Notes: generated by a model not told the origin, from the sequence alone. A stretch of 43,418 nucleotides of DNA from Candidatus Solincola daggyaiensis (GCA_015711825.1 JACVJD010000013.1:1-43418), one strand, 5' to 3'. Shown: positions 33,096 to 41,498, numbered from the stretch's first letter. Made by a program: numbers and translations.

Positions 33096-33113
33096 ACGCG
33101 GAAAGGAAGGGTC

Positions 33114-33533
33114 ATGGCGGTGCTACACAGGCGGCTGGAGTTCGAGACCGAGGGCAACGCCCACATCGTGGAGATAACGGGGGAGATAAGGGAGTTGCTC
33201 GTCGGCGCGGGCTTGCGCAGCGGCATCATCAACATCTTCGTGCCGGGGGCGACGGGTGCGGTTACCACCCTCGAGCACGAGCCGGGGGTATGCCGGGATT
33301 TCCGCGAGCTCTTCGATTTTCTTGCCCCCGCCGACCGCGACTATCACCACAACCGCAGGGGTGTGGATTCCAACGGCCACTCGCACGTGAGGGCCGGGTT
33401 GCTGGGACCATCCCTCACCGTGCCTTTCGAGGAGGGTGAGCCGGTTCTGGGGACATGGCAGCAGGTGGTATTCATCGATTTCGACGAGGTGCCGAGGTCG
33501 CGCACCCTGGTGGTAACCTTTGTTGGGGAGTAA
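33114..33533 (+). CDS. yjbQ: YjbQ/UPF0047 family protein
   Basis: 139 residues, single-domain. HHNRRGVDSNGHSHVRAGLLGPS is the family signature with several conserved histidines, and GTWQQVVFIDFD is the closing block. Family members have weak thiamine-phosphate-synthase activity and a YjbQ trimer can bind metal; the true cellular role is unsettled. GGAAGGGTC precedes the ATG. lysA begins 21 bp after the stop, so they probably share an mRNA. No thiamine gene is nearby. Confidence 0.9.
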   Translation: MAVLHRRLEFETEGNAHIVEITGEIRELLVGAGLRSGIINIFVPGATGAVTTLEHEPGVCRDFRELFDFLAPADRDYHHNRRGVDSNGHSHVRAGLLGPSLTVPFEEGEPVLGTWQQVVFIDFDEVPRSRTLVVTFVGE

Positions 33534-33554
33534 GCCGAAGATCTGGATAGCGAG

Positions 33555-34802
33555 ATGCATGCCTTCGAGTTCAAAGACGGGCAGCTTCATTGCGAGGAAG
33601 TCCCGCTGCGGCGCATCGCCGAGGAAGTGGGGACGCCGGTTTACGTGTACAGCCGCCGCACCCTGAGAGAGCATTACCGGCGCCTCGATGAGGCGTTCTC
33701 GTCCCTTCCCCACATCATCTGCTACTCCGTGAAGGCGAACTCCAACCTGGCGGTGCTTGCTACCCTCGCGGGTGAAGGCGCGGGGGCGGACATAGTATCC
33801 GGGGGAGAGCTGTATCGAGCCCTTAAGGCCGGCATAAAGCCGGAAAAGGTGGTTTACGCGGGGATAGGCAAAACGCGGGAGGAGATGGCCTATGCCCTAG
33901 GCGCCGGGATACTGATGTTCAACGTGGAGTCGGAGCTGGAGTTGGAAGCGCTGGACGGGGTTGCGGGCGAGCTCGGGATGAAGGCGTCGGTGGCCTTGCG
34001 CGTCAACCCCGACGTGGATGCGGAAACCCATCCCTACATCGCCACCGGGCTGAGGGAGGCGAAGTTCGGCATAGGCATGGAGGACGCCGTGGAAGCCTAC
34101 AGGCGGGCGGCGTCGCTGAAAAACCTGGAAGTGACGGGAGTCCACCAGCACATAGGTTCCCAGATAACGCAGGTGGAGCCCTTCCGGGAGAGCCTTTCCC
34201 GGGTGGGAGAGCTGGTGGAGCGCTTGCAGTCCATGGGCATGGGCATCAGGTACATCAACATCGGCGGCGGCTTCGGGATCCCCTATCGGGGAGAAGAGGT
34301 CCCCTACCCACGCGACTACGCCCAAGCCCTCGAGCCCATACTGCGCGGGTCGGGATGCACCGTCATCCTGGAGATCGGGCGTATGATCGTCGGCAACGCG
34401 GGGGTGCTGCTGGCCAGGGCTCTCTACCGCAAGCGCACGGGGGAAAAGCGCTTCCTGGTGGTGGACGCGGCCATGAACGACCTCATACGCCCCAGCCTTT
34501 ACGGCTCCTTCCACGATATCCTGCCCGTGGAGGAGCGGGAACGCCCGGTGGAAAAGGTGGACGTGGTAGGGCCGGTGTGCGAGTCGGGCGATTTCCTGGC
34601 CCGCGATCGGGAGCTGCCGGCCTTCGAGCCGGGCGATTTGCTGGCGGTCATGAGCGCGGGCGCCTACTCCTTCGCCATGTCCTCCAATTACAACTCACGT
34701 CGGCGCGCCGCGGAGGTGCTGGTGGACGGCGGGCGCTTCGAGGTGGTAAGGCAGAGGGAGAGCTACGACGACCTGGTGCGCGGCGAGCGTATAATGGGCT
34801 GA
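33555..34802 (+). CDS. lysA: Diaminopimelate decarboxylase
   Basis: 415 residues, PLP-dependent alanine-racemase-fold enzyme. It makes L-lysine from meso-diaminopimelate in the last step of the pathway. Lys60 in CYSVKANSN binds PLP. HQHIGSQI, NIGGGFGIPY (phosphate loop), EIGRMIVGNAG and GPVCESGDFLA (Cys from the partner subunit in the dimer active site) are all present. YNSRRRAAEVLVDG closes the domain as usual. Preceded by yjbQ, followed after 85 bp by the PP2C-like gene. dapA is at the other end of the window. Confidence 0.95.
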   Translation: MHAFEFKDGQLHCEEVPLRRIAEEVGTPVYVYSRRTLREHYRRLDEAFSSLPHIICYSVKANSNLAVLATLAGEGAGADIVSGGELYRALKAGIKPEKVVYAGIGKTREEMAYALGAGILMFNVESELELEALDGVAGELGMKASVALRVNPDVDAETHPYIATGLREAKFGIGMEDAVEAYRRAASLKNLEVTGVHQHIGSQITQVEPFRESLSRVGELVERLQSMGMGIRYINIGGGFGIPYRGEEVPYPRDYAQALEPILRGSGCTVILEIGRMIVGNAGVLLARALYRKRTGEKRFLVVDAAMNDLIRPSLYGSFHDILPVEERERPVEKVDVVGPVCESGDFLARDRELPAFEPGDLLAVMSAGAYSFAMSSNYNSRRRAAEVLVDGGRFEVVRQRESYDDLVRGERIMG

Positions 34803-34887
34803 GACGCTTCCTGCGCCGGCCGCCGGCAAAAGGTATTCTCTTACGGCGCGGATGGGCGTACGGCAGGGCGTATGGAGGTGAAAAGCC

Positions 34888-35727
34888 ATCGGGGAACAGG
34901 CATTCAGCGTAGGCATAGCGCATAACGGTGAGAGAAGGAACCCGCCCGATGCGCCGTTCTTCTTCCTCGATATCGCCTCCGGCGAGCCTCCCGAGGCCCT
35001 CGTTTTCGCGGCGGGGGTATGCTCCGAGGGCGGGGACGAAGTCGAGTTGGAGGCGCGGCGGTACGCCGTCTCACTTGCGTGCGAGTTCTTCCGCGTCAAG
35101 GGAGGGGAGGTCCGTGTCTCCGATTATCGCCGCGTGCTCAAAGGCGTATGCCTTCACATCCACCGACACCTCGCAAAGGAACGGCAGGGCATGGGCCTCG
35201 ATTTCCTCCTGGTGGCTGCCGACCCGGCGCGGGTTTATTGCGCGCGAAGCGGTGGAGGCGCCCTTTTTCTTTTTCACGAGGGAGAGGGCAAGGCGGTGAC
35301 TGCGCCTGGGGAAGGCGGAGCGCTGCTGGGCATGCCGGGCGGGGAAGAGGTCGATACGGGAGTGGCGCCCCTCCAGCCGGGCGATATGGTGGTCCTGTGC
35401 AGTCCCTCGGCGGCCGCGGTGATGGGGGAGAGGGATATAACCCTCATACTGCGCCGTGCCGCCGATCCCGCCAAGGCCGCCCTTTTTCTCTCCGCCATCG
35501 CGGAGCGCAAGGGAGCGAAAAGCCCCTTCACCGCCCTCGTATGGGAGGTGCCGAACTACCGGGGCGCCGCTATGCTCACCGGCGAGGAAAGCGAGGTGCC
35601 CCAGGTCTCGGAAGGCGCGGCTCCACCTGAAAGCGGGGGGGAAGCGCCGGCGGCGGGAGAGGACGCGTCCCACGCCGATCAAGCGAAAAAGCAGTGGCTC
35701 AGCAAATGGAGAAAACGCAAGGAATGA
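34888..35727 (+). CDS. Degenerate PP2C-like protein with probable AUC start
   Basis: 279 residues if read from ATC 34888. No ATG, GTG or TTG lies in frame between the stop codon at 34879 and TTG 35047, yet the peptide there is protein-like (FSVGIAHNGERRNPPDAPFF) and fits the PP2C opening (svg..d.G..R..NeD). GGAGGTGA at 34874-34881 is a full anti-Shine-Dalgarno match nine bases before ATC. The order of PP2C blocks is kept, but metal Asp residues are gone: DG of the second motif reads LDIASG; the late LCSDG reads LCSPSA; the final GDNxT reads KSPFT. It is therefore likely to be a pseudophosphatase that binds rather than cuts. The last 50 residues are disordered with a basic end. It ends one base before the convergent HPS-RraA gene. 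A one-base error in AAAA at 34881-34884 is the alternative. Confidence 0.6.
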   Translation: MGEQAFSVGIAHNGERRNPPDAPFFFLDIASGEPPEALVFAAGVCSEGGDEVELEARRYAVSLACEFFRVKGGEVRVSDYRRVLKGVCLHIHRHLAKERQGMGLDFLLVAADPARVYCARSGGGALFLFHEGEGKAVTAPGEGGALLGMPGGEEVDTGVAPLQPGDMVVLCSPSAAAVMGERDITLILRRAADPAKAALFLSAIAERKGAKSPFTALVWEVPNYRGAAMLTGEESEVPQVSEGAAPPESGGEAPAAGEDASHADQAKKQWLSKWRKRKE

Positions 35728-35728
35728 G

Positions 35729-37024
35729 CTACTTCTTCTCCCATTTCTCCAGGTAGGCGACCTGCGACAAGGTGGATCCGGCCTCGATCTCGGCACGGAG
35801 GCGGTTCTCCTTCTCCAGCACGTCCATGGCGCGGTTGGCTATCTCCACCACCTTGTCGCGGGGTATCACCATCACCCCGTCGTCGTCTCCCACCATCCAG
35901 TCGCCGGGGAAAACCCGCCTCCCACCCACCTTTATGGGCACGTTTATCTCCCCGAACCCCTTGGGCTCCCCCGCGGTGGGGGTGATGAGGCGCGAGAAAG
36001 CCGGGAATCCCAAGGCCCTGATCTCCACCGTGTCCCGGATGGCGCCGTCGATCACCACGCCGGCCACCTTCCTCTGCAGGCAACTGTGGGTGGCCAGTTC
36101 CCCCCACAGCGCCGGCCCGAGTCCCCCGGCGTCGATGACGATGACGTCTCCTTCCTCGGCCAGGTCGATGGCCTCCACCGGCTTGGCCCAGTCCCCGGGA
36201 TAAGAGCGCACGGTGAGCGCGGGCCCCACCATCTTTAGGCCGGGACTGATGGGCATGATGCCTTCCAACTCCCCCGAGCGGTGCATGGCGTCGGAGATAT
36301 TGGGCGTGGATACCCGTTGCAGGATCTCCCGCACGTTGGCCAGGTCAACGCGCTTGTAGAGATCGGTGCGCACCGCCTCCCCGCTCAACATGGCCTGCTT
36401 TATCTCCGCTGCGGCACGGCGGGCGTCGCCGCTTTTGATGATCGCCCCGCCCACGATAACGATATCCGCGCCGCACTGCACCGCGGTGGCGGCGGTCTCC
36501 GAGTTCACGCCTCCCGCTACCGCCACGGGGATATCCACGGAGTTGGCCACCACCTTGAGCCTCTCGAAGGGGTCACCTCCGCGCATCTGTACGTCGATGG
36601 CGGTGTGCACGGCGATGTAATGGGCGCCGGTGGCCTCGGCGGCGCGTGCCCGCTCCACCGGATCGCCGACCTCTATGAGGTCCACGATGATCTCGGCGCC
36701 GTAATTGTTCGCCGCCTCCACGCACTCCTTCACCGTGGCGTCGGAGGCGGCTCCCAGGACGTCGATGATGTTGGCGCCCGCCTTGGCGGCAGCCTCGACC
36801 TCCGCCCTTCCCGCGTCCATGGTCTTCATGTCCGCGATGATGGTGCGGTTGGGGAAGCGGCGGCGCAGCTCGCGCACGGCGTTGAGCCCCTCGCTCTTTA
36901 TAAGCGGCGTGCCGGCCTCGATCCAGTCCGCGCCCCCCTCAACGGCCTCCTCGGCCACCTTGAGGGCGCGCTCGAGATCCACGAAATCCAGGGCCACCTG
37001 CAGTACGGGTTGTTTGAGTTTCAT
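35729..37024 (-). CDS. Fused 3-hexulose-6-phosphate synthase and RraA-like protein
   Basis: 431 residues. Residues 1-213 form an OMP-decarboxylase-type barrel; the metal motif DMKTMD (D65, K67, D70) and VAVAGGVN are those of hexulose-phosphate synthase, which joins formaldehyde to ribulose-5-phosphate or runs in reverse to supply pentoses. Residues about 232-425 form an RraA/HMG-aldolase-like domain with GPALTVRS, GDVIVIDAGG, GELATHSCLQRKVAGVVIDG and the catalytic-type DGAIRD (326-331). The same fusion is annotated in methanogenic archaea. The start ATG is ten bases after TATAAT and has no ribosome site. The usual partner, hexulose-phosphate isomerase, is not here. Confidence 0.9.
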   Translation of the reverse strand: MKLKQPVLQVALDFVDLERALKVAEEAVEGGADWIEAGTPLIKSEGLNAVRELRRRFPNRTIIADMKTMDAGRAEVEAAAKAGANIIDVLGAASDATVKECVEAANNYGAEIIVDLIEVGDPVERARAAEATGAHYIAVHTAIDVQMRGGDPFERLKVVANSVDIPVAVAGGVNSETAATAVQCGADIVIVGGAIIKSGDARRAAAEIKQAMLSGEAVRTDLYKRVDLANVREILQRVSTPNISDAMHRSGELEGIMPISPGLKMVGPALTVRSYPGDWAKPVEAIDLAEEGDVIVIDAGGLGPALWGELATHSCLQRKVAGVVIDGAIRDTVEIRALGFPAFSRLITPTAGEPKGFGEINVPIKVGGRRVFPGDWMVGDDDGVMVIPRDKVVEIANRAMDVLEKENRLRAEIEAGSTLSQVAYLEKWEKK

Positions 37025-37034
37025 GGCGCTATCG

Positions 37035-37040
37035 ATTATA
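37035..37040 (-). promoter_or_regulatory. Extended -10 box (TGTTATAAT) of the HPS-RraA gene
   Basis: TATAAT on minus, preceded by TG one base upstream, ends ten bases before ATG 37024. The leader would be only three or four bases. No good -35, as is usual for extended -10 promoters. Confidence 0.6.
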
Positions 37041-37182
37041 ACACGCAAGGGCGGCGTGAGAAGAAAGTAGGCCGAATCCGTTCGGTCCTTTTGGCCCGGA
37101 ACCTGGCGGTGCGACCTCGTCACCTCACCGGCTGCCCCCTTTTTCATCGCCTTTGCGGTGAGCCCTGGGCCGCCGGTCCAGA

Positions 37183-37301
37183 TGCGCCGTCTTCTCGACG
37201 CCCTTATTGCCGCATCGCCCGTTTCGGCCGGCCCCGCTGCCGCAACGTCTCCAGTTCCAGCGGCGATCGACCTGTCGGAGGGTTGCGCCGTCTTCTCGGC
37301 G
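37183..37301 (+). repeat. TGCGCCGTCTTCTCG repeat forming TCTTCT-loop hairpins
   Basis: Exact 15-bp copies at 37183-37197 and 37284-37298. The second is GCGCCG-TCTTCT-CGGCGC, a perfect hairpin; the first has CGACGC instead, one mismatch. A related CCCGTCTTCTCG lies inside an inverted repeat at about 17596-17621. Confidence 0.55.
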
Positions 37302-37610
37302 CGTCGCCAACCAGAGGCGACGATGTGGTGCCGTTCCGCAGGGCACTTTGCGGATCGAAAAAACAAGGGATCGCCCCATCATCCAGTCATTAGCGGTAAG
37401 GATCCATGGGGATATGAAATCCGGGCTTCTCGAAAGGCAGCCCGGGACGTTGCACCTAACCCCGAGTCTTTCCCTGCTGGTAGAATAGTCATAATCGGTA
37501 CTGTGGCGGCATCGCCGGCGGGGCGAGGAAGGGATGAACGGCCTTCCCGGTAAGCATGCCGGCGGGGAGCGGCAGGCGCCTTGGCGCCGAGCCCGGAGGC
37601 GGAGGGGAGG

Positions 37611-38912
37611 ATGAAAGACAACCGCAAGAGCATAAAGGTGGGACTTATCGGGTGCGGCACCGTGGGGTCCGGCGTTTACCGCATCCTGGAAGAGAACGCG
37701 GAGGTGATATCCAGGCGCACCGGATGCGATATCAAGGTCAGGCGCGTGGCGGTGAGGGACCTCTCGGATCCCCGTTACGTGGAAGTCCCCGCAGAGCAGC
37801 TGACCACGGAGGCCATGGAGGTCGTTCGCGATCCCGAGGTGGATATCGTGGCGGAGGTGATCGGGGGCGTGGAGCCGGCGCGTACCTTCATCCTGGAGGC
37901 CATGGCCTGCGGCAAGCACGTGGTGTCCGCCAATAAGGAGCTCATGAGCACGCACGGCGGGGAGATCCTCTCCGCCGCCGAGGAGGCGGGTGTGGACGTG
38001 GCCTACGAAGCCAGCGTGGGCGGGGCCATCCCCATACTCCTGCCCTTGAAATACAGCCTGGCGGGGAACGCCGTGGGCAGCATACTGGGGATAGTGAACG
38101 GCACCACCAACTACATCCTCACACGCATGAGCGAGGAGGGGCTGGCCTTTTCCGAGGCCTTGCGCAAAGCCCAGGAAAGGGGTTACGCGGAGGCCGACCC
38201 CGGCGCCGACGTAGAGGGAAGGGACGCGGCGGCCAAGTTGGCGATACTCGCCTCCATGGCCTTCAATTCCCGCGTGACCTTGGAGGACGTCTATTGCGAG
38301 GGGATCGCCGCCATTACCCCCGACGACATCAGGTTCGGGCGCGACCTCGGTTACGTCATCAAACTCCTGGCGGTGGCCAAGGAAGAGCCGGACGGCATCA
38401 GCGTGCGCGTCCACCCCACCATGATCCCCATGGACCACCCGCTGGCGGCGGTGAAGGACGAGAACAACGCCATCTTCGTAAGCGGCGACGCCGCCGGGGA
38501 GCTGATGTTCTACGGCAAGGGAGCGGGTTCCCTGCCGGCGGCGAGCGCGGTGGTGGGGGACATAATCACCATCTCCCGCAACATCCTCTCGGGTGGGCGC
38601 ATGGTGGGATGCACCTGCTTTTACCGCAAACCCGTCAAGGATATGGCCGACGTGGTCTGCCGTTATTTCATGATCTTCGACGCCCCGGACCGGCCCGGCG
38701 TGCTGGCGAGGATCGCGGGGGTGTTCGGGGAAAACGGGGTCAGCATCAAGTCGGTGATCCAGCACGGCACGGGCAGCGAGGCGCGCATCGTGCTCATCAC
38801 CCACGCGGTGCCGGAGAAAAGCATACGCCGCACCGTGAAAGGCCTGGAGGAGCTGGGGGCCGTCAACCGCATTGCCAGCGTCATCCGGGTGGAGGACCGG
38901 GAGCGGGACTGA
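37611..38912 (+). CDS. hom: Homoserine dehydrogenase
   Basis: 433 residues. Reduces aspartate semialdehyde to homoserine. KVGLIGCGTVGSGVY is the NAD(P) loop; NKELMSTHG, YEASVGGAIPI, GIVNGTTNYIL and EADPGADVEGRDAAAKLAIL hold the substrate and catalytic lysine sites. The C-terminal ACT domain (about 345-425, starting YFMIFDAPDRPGVLARIAGVFGENGVSI) allows feedback by threonine. ATG 37611 is used; the frame extends ten codons up without conserved sequence. GGAGGGGAGG runs up to the ATG. thrC follows after 282 bp that contain a hairpin. Confidence 0.95.
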   Translation: MKDNRKSIKVGLIGCGTVGSGVYRILEENAEVISRRTGCDIKVRRVAVRDLSDPRYVEVPAEQLTTEAMEVVRDPEVDIVAEVIGGVEPARTFILEAMACGKHVVSANKELMSTHGGEILSAAEEAGVDVAYEASVGGAIPILLPLKYSLAGNAVGSILGIVNGTTNYILTRMSEEGLAFSEALRKAQERGYAEADPGADVEGRDAAAKLAILASMAFNSRVTLEDVYCEGIAAITPDDIRFGRDLGYVIKLLAVAKEEPDGISVRVHPTMIPMDHPLAAVKDENNAIFVSGDAAGELMFYGKGAGSLPAASAVVGDIITISRNILSGGRMVGCTCFYRKPVKDMADVVCRYFMIFDAPDRPGVLARIAGVFGENGVSIKSVIQHGTGSEARIVLITHAVPEKSIRRTVKGLEELGAVNRIASVIRVEDRERD

Positions 38913-39096
38913 GGCGGCGAGGGGCGAGAAAGGGAAGGCGCGCTAAAGGGAGACGGTAGGACAAAGGGAACGGGTTCCGCTCAAGGGCGCCGAGCGCGGA
39001 GGTATGCACGTCAACCTGGCGTCGACGGGTCTATCGGCTTTCTCTCCACGGTCGGTCCGCTTTCCGGAATCGCCGCGGCCGCTTTGCGGGCTGTAG

Positions 39097-39134
39097 GCCC
39101 GGGCGGCGCCGGGCCCTGGAACCGCCCGGGCTTT
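39097..39134 (+). terminator. GC-rich hairpin between hom and thrC
   Basis: GCCCGGGCGG (39097-39106) pairs perfectly with CCGCCCGGGC (39122-39131) and is followed by TTT. Between hom and thrC it can act as a partial terminator or attenuator. Confidence 0.5.
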
Positions 39135-39194
39135 GACGGTATTTTAGGTCGGGAGAGCCGCCTGGCGGCATGGCGCTTTAAAGGGAGGTAGGAA

Positions 39195-40250
39195 TTGGTT
39201 ACCGAATGGCGGGGGATAATAGAGGCCTACAGGGATTTTCTCCCTGTCGGGGAGGACACCCCTGTGATCACCCTGCGGGAGGGGAACACGCCCTTGGTGG
39301 AGGCCGGCTACATAAGCGGGCAGTTGGGATTGGAGGTGCTTCTCAAGTGCGAAGGCCTCAACCCCACGGGATCCTTCAAGGACCGGGGCATGACCGTGGC
39401 GGTTAGCAAGGCGCTGGAGGAAGGGGCCAAGACGGTGATCTGTGCCTCCACCGGCAACACCAGCGCCTCGGCGGCGGCTTACGCCGCGCGCGCGGGTATT
39501 GGGTGCGCGGTGCTCATCCCGGAAGGGGCCATCGCCCTTGGCAAACTCGCCCAGGCCCTCATCCACGGCGCCACGGTCATAGCGGTGCAGGGGAACTTCG
39601 ACCAAGCCTTGAAGCTGGTGAGGGAGATAAGCGAGGAATACCCGGTGGTGTTGGTGAATTCCCTCAACCCGCATCGCATCGAGGGTCAGAAGACGGGTGC
39701 CTTTGAGATATGCGACGCGCTGGGACAGGCGCCCGATTATCATTTCATCCCGGTAGGCAACGCGGGCAATATCACCGCTTACTGGAAAGGATACCGCGAA
39801 TACCGGGAAAGCGGGCGTGTCTCTTCCCTACCGCGCATGATGGGCTGGCAAGCGGAAGGCGCAGCCCCAATCGTCAGGGGGCACGTGGTGGAGGAGCCTC
39901 GCACCGTGGCCACGGCGATAAGGATCGGAAACCCCGCGAGCTGGGAACGCGCGGTTGCGGCGGCGCGGGAGTCGGGAGGCCTTATCGACATGGTCTCCGA
40001 CCAGGAGATCCTGGACGCCTACCGCCTCCTTGCCGATCGCGAGGGGGTTTTCGTGGAACCGGCATCGGCGGCCTCGGTGGCCGGGCTGTACAAGGCTCGT
40101 GCCCGGGGGGATGTTCCGGACGGCTCGAAGGTGGTGTGCGTGCTTACCGGTCACGGGCTCAAAGACCCAGGGCTGGCGGTGGAATGCGTTCGCGAACCGA
40201 GGGCGGTGCCCGCGCGCAAGGAGGATATACTGGAGATACTGGGACTATGA
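39195..40250 (+). CDS. thrC: Threonine synthase
   Basis: 351 residues, PLP-dependent fold type II. Turns O-phosphohomoserine into threonine. Lys62 in [11 protein letters not shown] binds [20 protein letters not shown] and [13 protein letters not shown] (PLP phosphate loop) are typical, and [13 protein letters not shown] ends the core. The length matches the short class found in Actinobacteria and archaea. The start is TTG with GGGAGG six bases before it. The next gene starts 27 bp later and is likely co-transcribed. Confidence 0.95.
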   Translation: MVTEWRGIIEAYRDFLPVGEDTPVITLREGNTPLVEAGYISGQLGLEVLLKCEGLNPTGSFKDRGMTVAVSKALEEGAKTVICASTGNTSASAAAYAARAGIGCAVLIPEGAIALGKLAQALIHGATVIAVQGNFDQALKLVREISEEYPVVLVNSLNPHRIEGQKTGAFEICDALGQAPDYHFIPVGNAGNITAYWKGYREYRESGRVSSLPRMMGWQAEGAAPIVRGHVVEEPRTVATAIRIGNPASWERAVAAARESGGLIDMVSDQEILDAYRLLADREGVFVEPASAASVAGLYKARARGDVPDGSKVVCVLTGHGLKDPGLAVECVREPRAVPARKEDILEILGL

Positions 40251-40277
40251 GCCGGCTGGCGAGAGGGGGCGTCGGAT

Positions 40278-41498
40278 TTGAAATATGTGGTCCTGGTGCC
40301 TGACGGGGCGGCCGACCTGCCGCTGGAGGAGCGGGGAGGGGAGACGCCGCTGCAGGCGGCCCGCATCCCCAACATGGATTTCCTGGCCCGGGAGGGGATA
40401 TGCGGTACTGCGGTGACGGTGCCCGAGGGCATGCCGGCGGGGAGCGACGTGGCCAATTATGCACTCATGGGTTACGACCCGCGCGAGTATTACAGCGGTA
40501 GGGGACCGCTGGAGGCCGCGAGCATGGGCATCGAGCTGGGTGCGGAGCAGGTGGCGTTCCGCTGCAATTTGGTGACCGAGAGGGGGGGATGTCTCGCCGA
40601 CTACAGCGCCGGCCACATCACCACTTCCGAGTCGAGGGAACTCATCCTCGCGCTGCGCGAGTGCCTGGACGACGAGTTCACCTCCTTTCACCCCGGCGTC
40701 GGCTACCGCCATCTCCTGGTGCTCAAGGGCCTCAAGCACCTCGAGGACCGCTGCTTTCCGCCCCACGACGTGGTGGGGAAAGAGGTGGAGAGCATCCTTC
40801 CGCAAGGCCCGGGCGCGGCACGGCTCAATGCCCTCATGCGGCTCTCCCGGCGCCTGCTCGCCAAGCACCCCGTGAACAGGCGGCGCGTGGCGGAGGGGTT
40901 GCCGCCCGCCAACCTCATCTGGCCATGGGGGCAGGGAAGGACCCCTACCCTTCCCACCTTCGCGGCGAAGTACGGCTTGCGTGGAGCCATCATCACCGCC
41001 GTGGATCTTCTTAAGGGGTTGGGGAAGCTGGCGGGCCTCGAGGTGGTGGACGTCCCCGGGGCGACGGGATACTACGACACCGATTATTCCGCCAAAGCCG
41101 CCTATGCGCGTGATTGCCTTCGCCGCCTGGACCTGGTGTACATTCACGTCGAAGCGCCGGACGAAGCGGGCCACGAGGGCAACTGGGAAGAAAAGGTAAA
41201 GGCCCTCGAGCGCATCGACGAGCTCATCCTGGGGCCGCTGCTCGACGAGACGGTAAGATCCGGCGAGGACTATTCCTTCCTGCTCGTGCCCGACCACCCC
41301 ACGCCCATCGCGGTGAGGACGCATGTCGCCGGCCCCGTGCCCTTCGCGATCTATTTCCCCCAGGCGAAGCCGGACGGGTGCAGGGAGTTCAGCGAGAGGG
41401 CCGCGGCGGAGGGAGCGATCAAGGCGTGCGAAGGATGGAAATTAATGGATATATTTCTGGAAAGGGCGGGAGGCATACGGGCTTCCTCGCGCGTGTGA
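40278..41498 (+). CDS. PGM-like alkaline-phosphatase-fold enzyme, proposed homoserine kinase
   Basis: 406 residues of the archaeal-type cofactor-independent phosphoglycerate mutase (ApgM) family. Metal and nucleophile sites: VPDGAADLP (D9), PAGSDVANYALMGYDP (S56-D57), HVEAPDEAGHEGN and LVPDHPTP. A subgroup next to threonine genes was proposed to be homoserine kinase (TIGRFAM hyp_Hser_kinase). Here hom and thrC precede it directly and no thrB is in the window, which fits that proposal. A plain mutase role is the alternative. Start TTG with GAGAGGGGG upstream; the protein starts at the first strand. Confidence 0.85.
   Translation: MKYVVLVPDGAADLPLEERGGETPLQAARIPNMDFLAREGICGTAVTVPEGMPAGSDVANYALMGYDPREYYSGRGPLEAASMGIELGAEQVAFRCNLVTERGGCLADYSAGHITTSESRELILALRECLDDEFTSFHPGVGYRHLLVLKGLKHLEDRCFPPHDVVGKEVESILPQGPGAARLNALMRLSRRLLAKHPVNRRRVAEGLPPANLIWPWGQGRTPTLPTFAAKYGLRGAIITAVDLLKGLGKLAGLEVVDVPGATGYYDTDYSAKAAYARDCLRRLDLVYIHVEAPDEAGHEGNWEEKVKALERIDELILGPLLDETVRSGEDYSFLLVPDHPTPIAVRTHVAGPVPFAIYFPQAKPDGCREFSERAAAEGAIKACEGWKLMDIFLERAGGIRASSRV

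Larger units (their letters stand above)
32647..33113. other. 467-bp repeat-rich divergent intergenic region
   Basis: Between the MBL gene and yjbQ. Contains the minus-strand TATAAT, the 31-bp imperfect repeat pair, a 14-bp tandem repeat and a 10-bp tandem repeat next to yjbQ. Open frames here are composition artefacts. Confidence 0.5.
37025..37610. other. 586-bp divergent intergenic region
   Basis: Between the HPS-RraA start (minus) and hom (plus). Contains the minus-strand TATAAT, two TCTTCT-loop hairpins, and possible plus -10 boxes (TAGAAT, CATAAT) at about 37482-37497 before hom. No protein-like frame was found on either strand. Confidence 0.5.

Noticed and set aside
34872-34925. ATG-started frame of 17 codons overlapping the PP2C-like start
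   Set aside because: Ends quickly with no protein-like sequence; its first codons overlap the GGAGGTGA ribosome site. Considered only as evidence for a possible one-base error.
36281-37393. Long frame opposite the HPS-RraA gene, 370 codons
   Set aside because: His/Gly/Arg-rich shadow of the GC-rich coding strand; the minus-strand gene has complete domain motifs.
39096-39140. T-box-like TGGAACC in the hom-thrC spacer, which would fit a tRNA-Thr discriminator U
   Set aside because: The heptamer lies in the loop and right arm of a simple GC hairpin. The A1/A2 antiterminator helices and a stem I with a Thr specifier codon could not be found.
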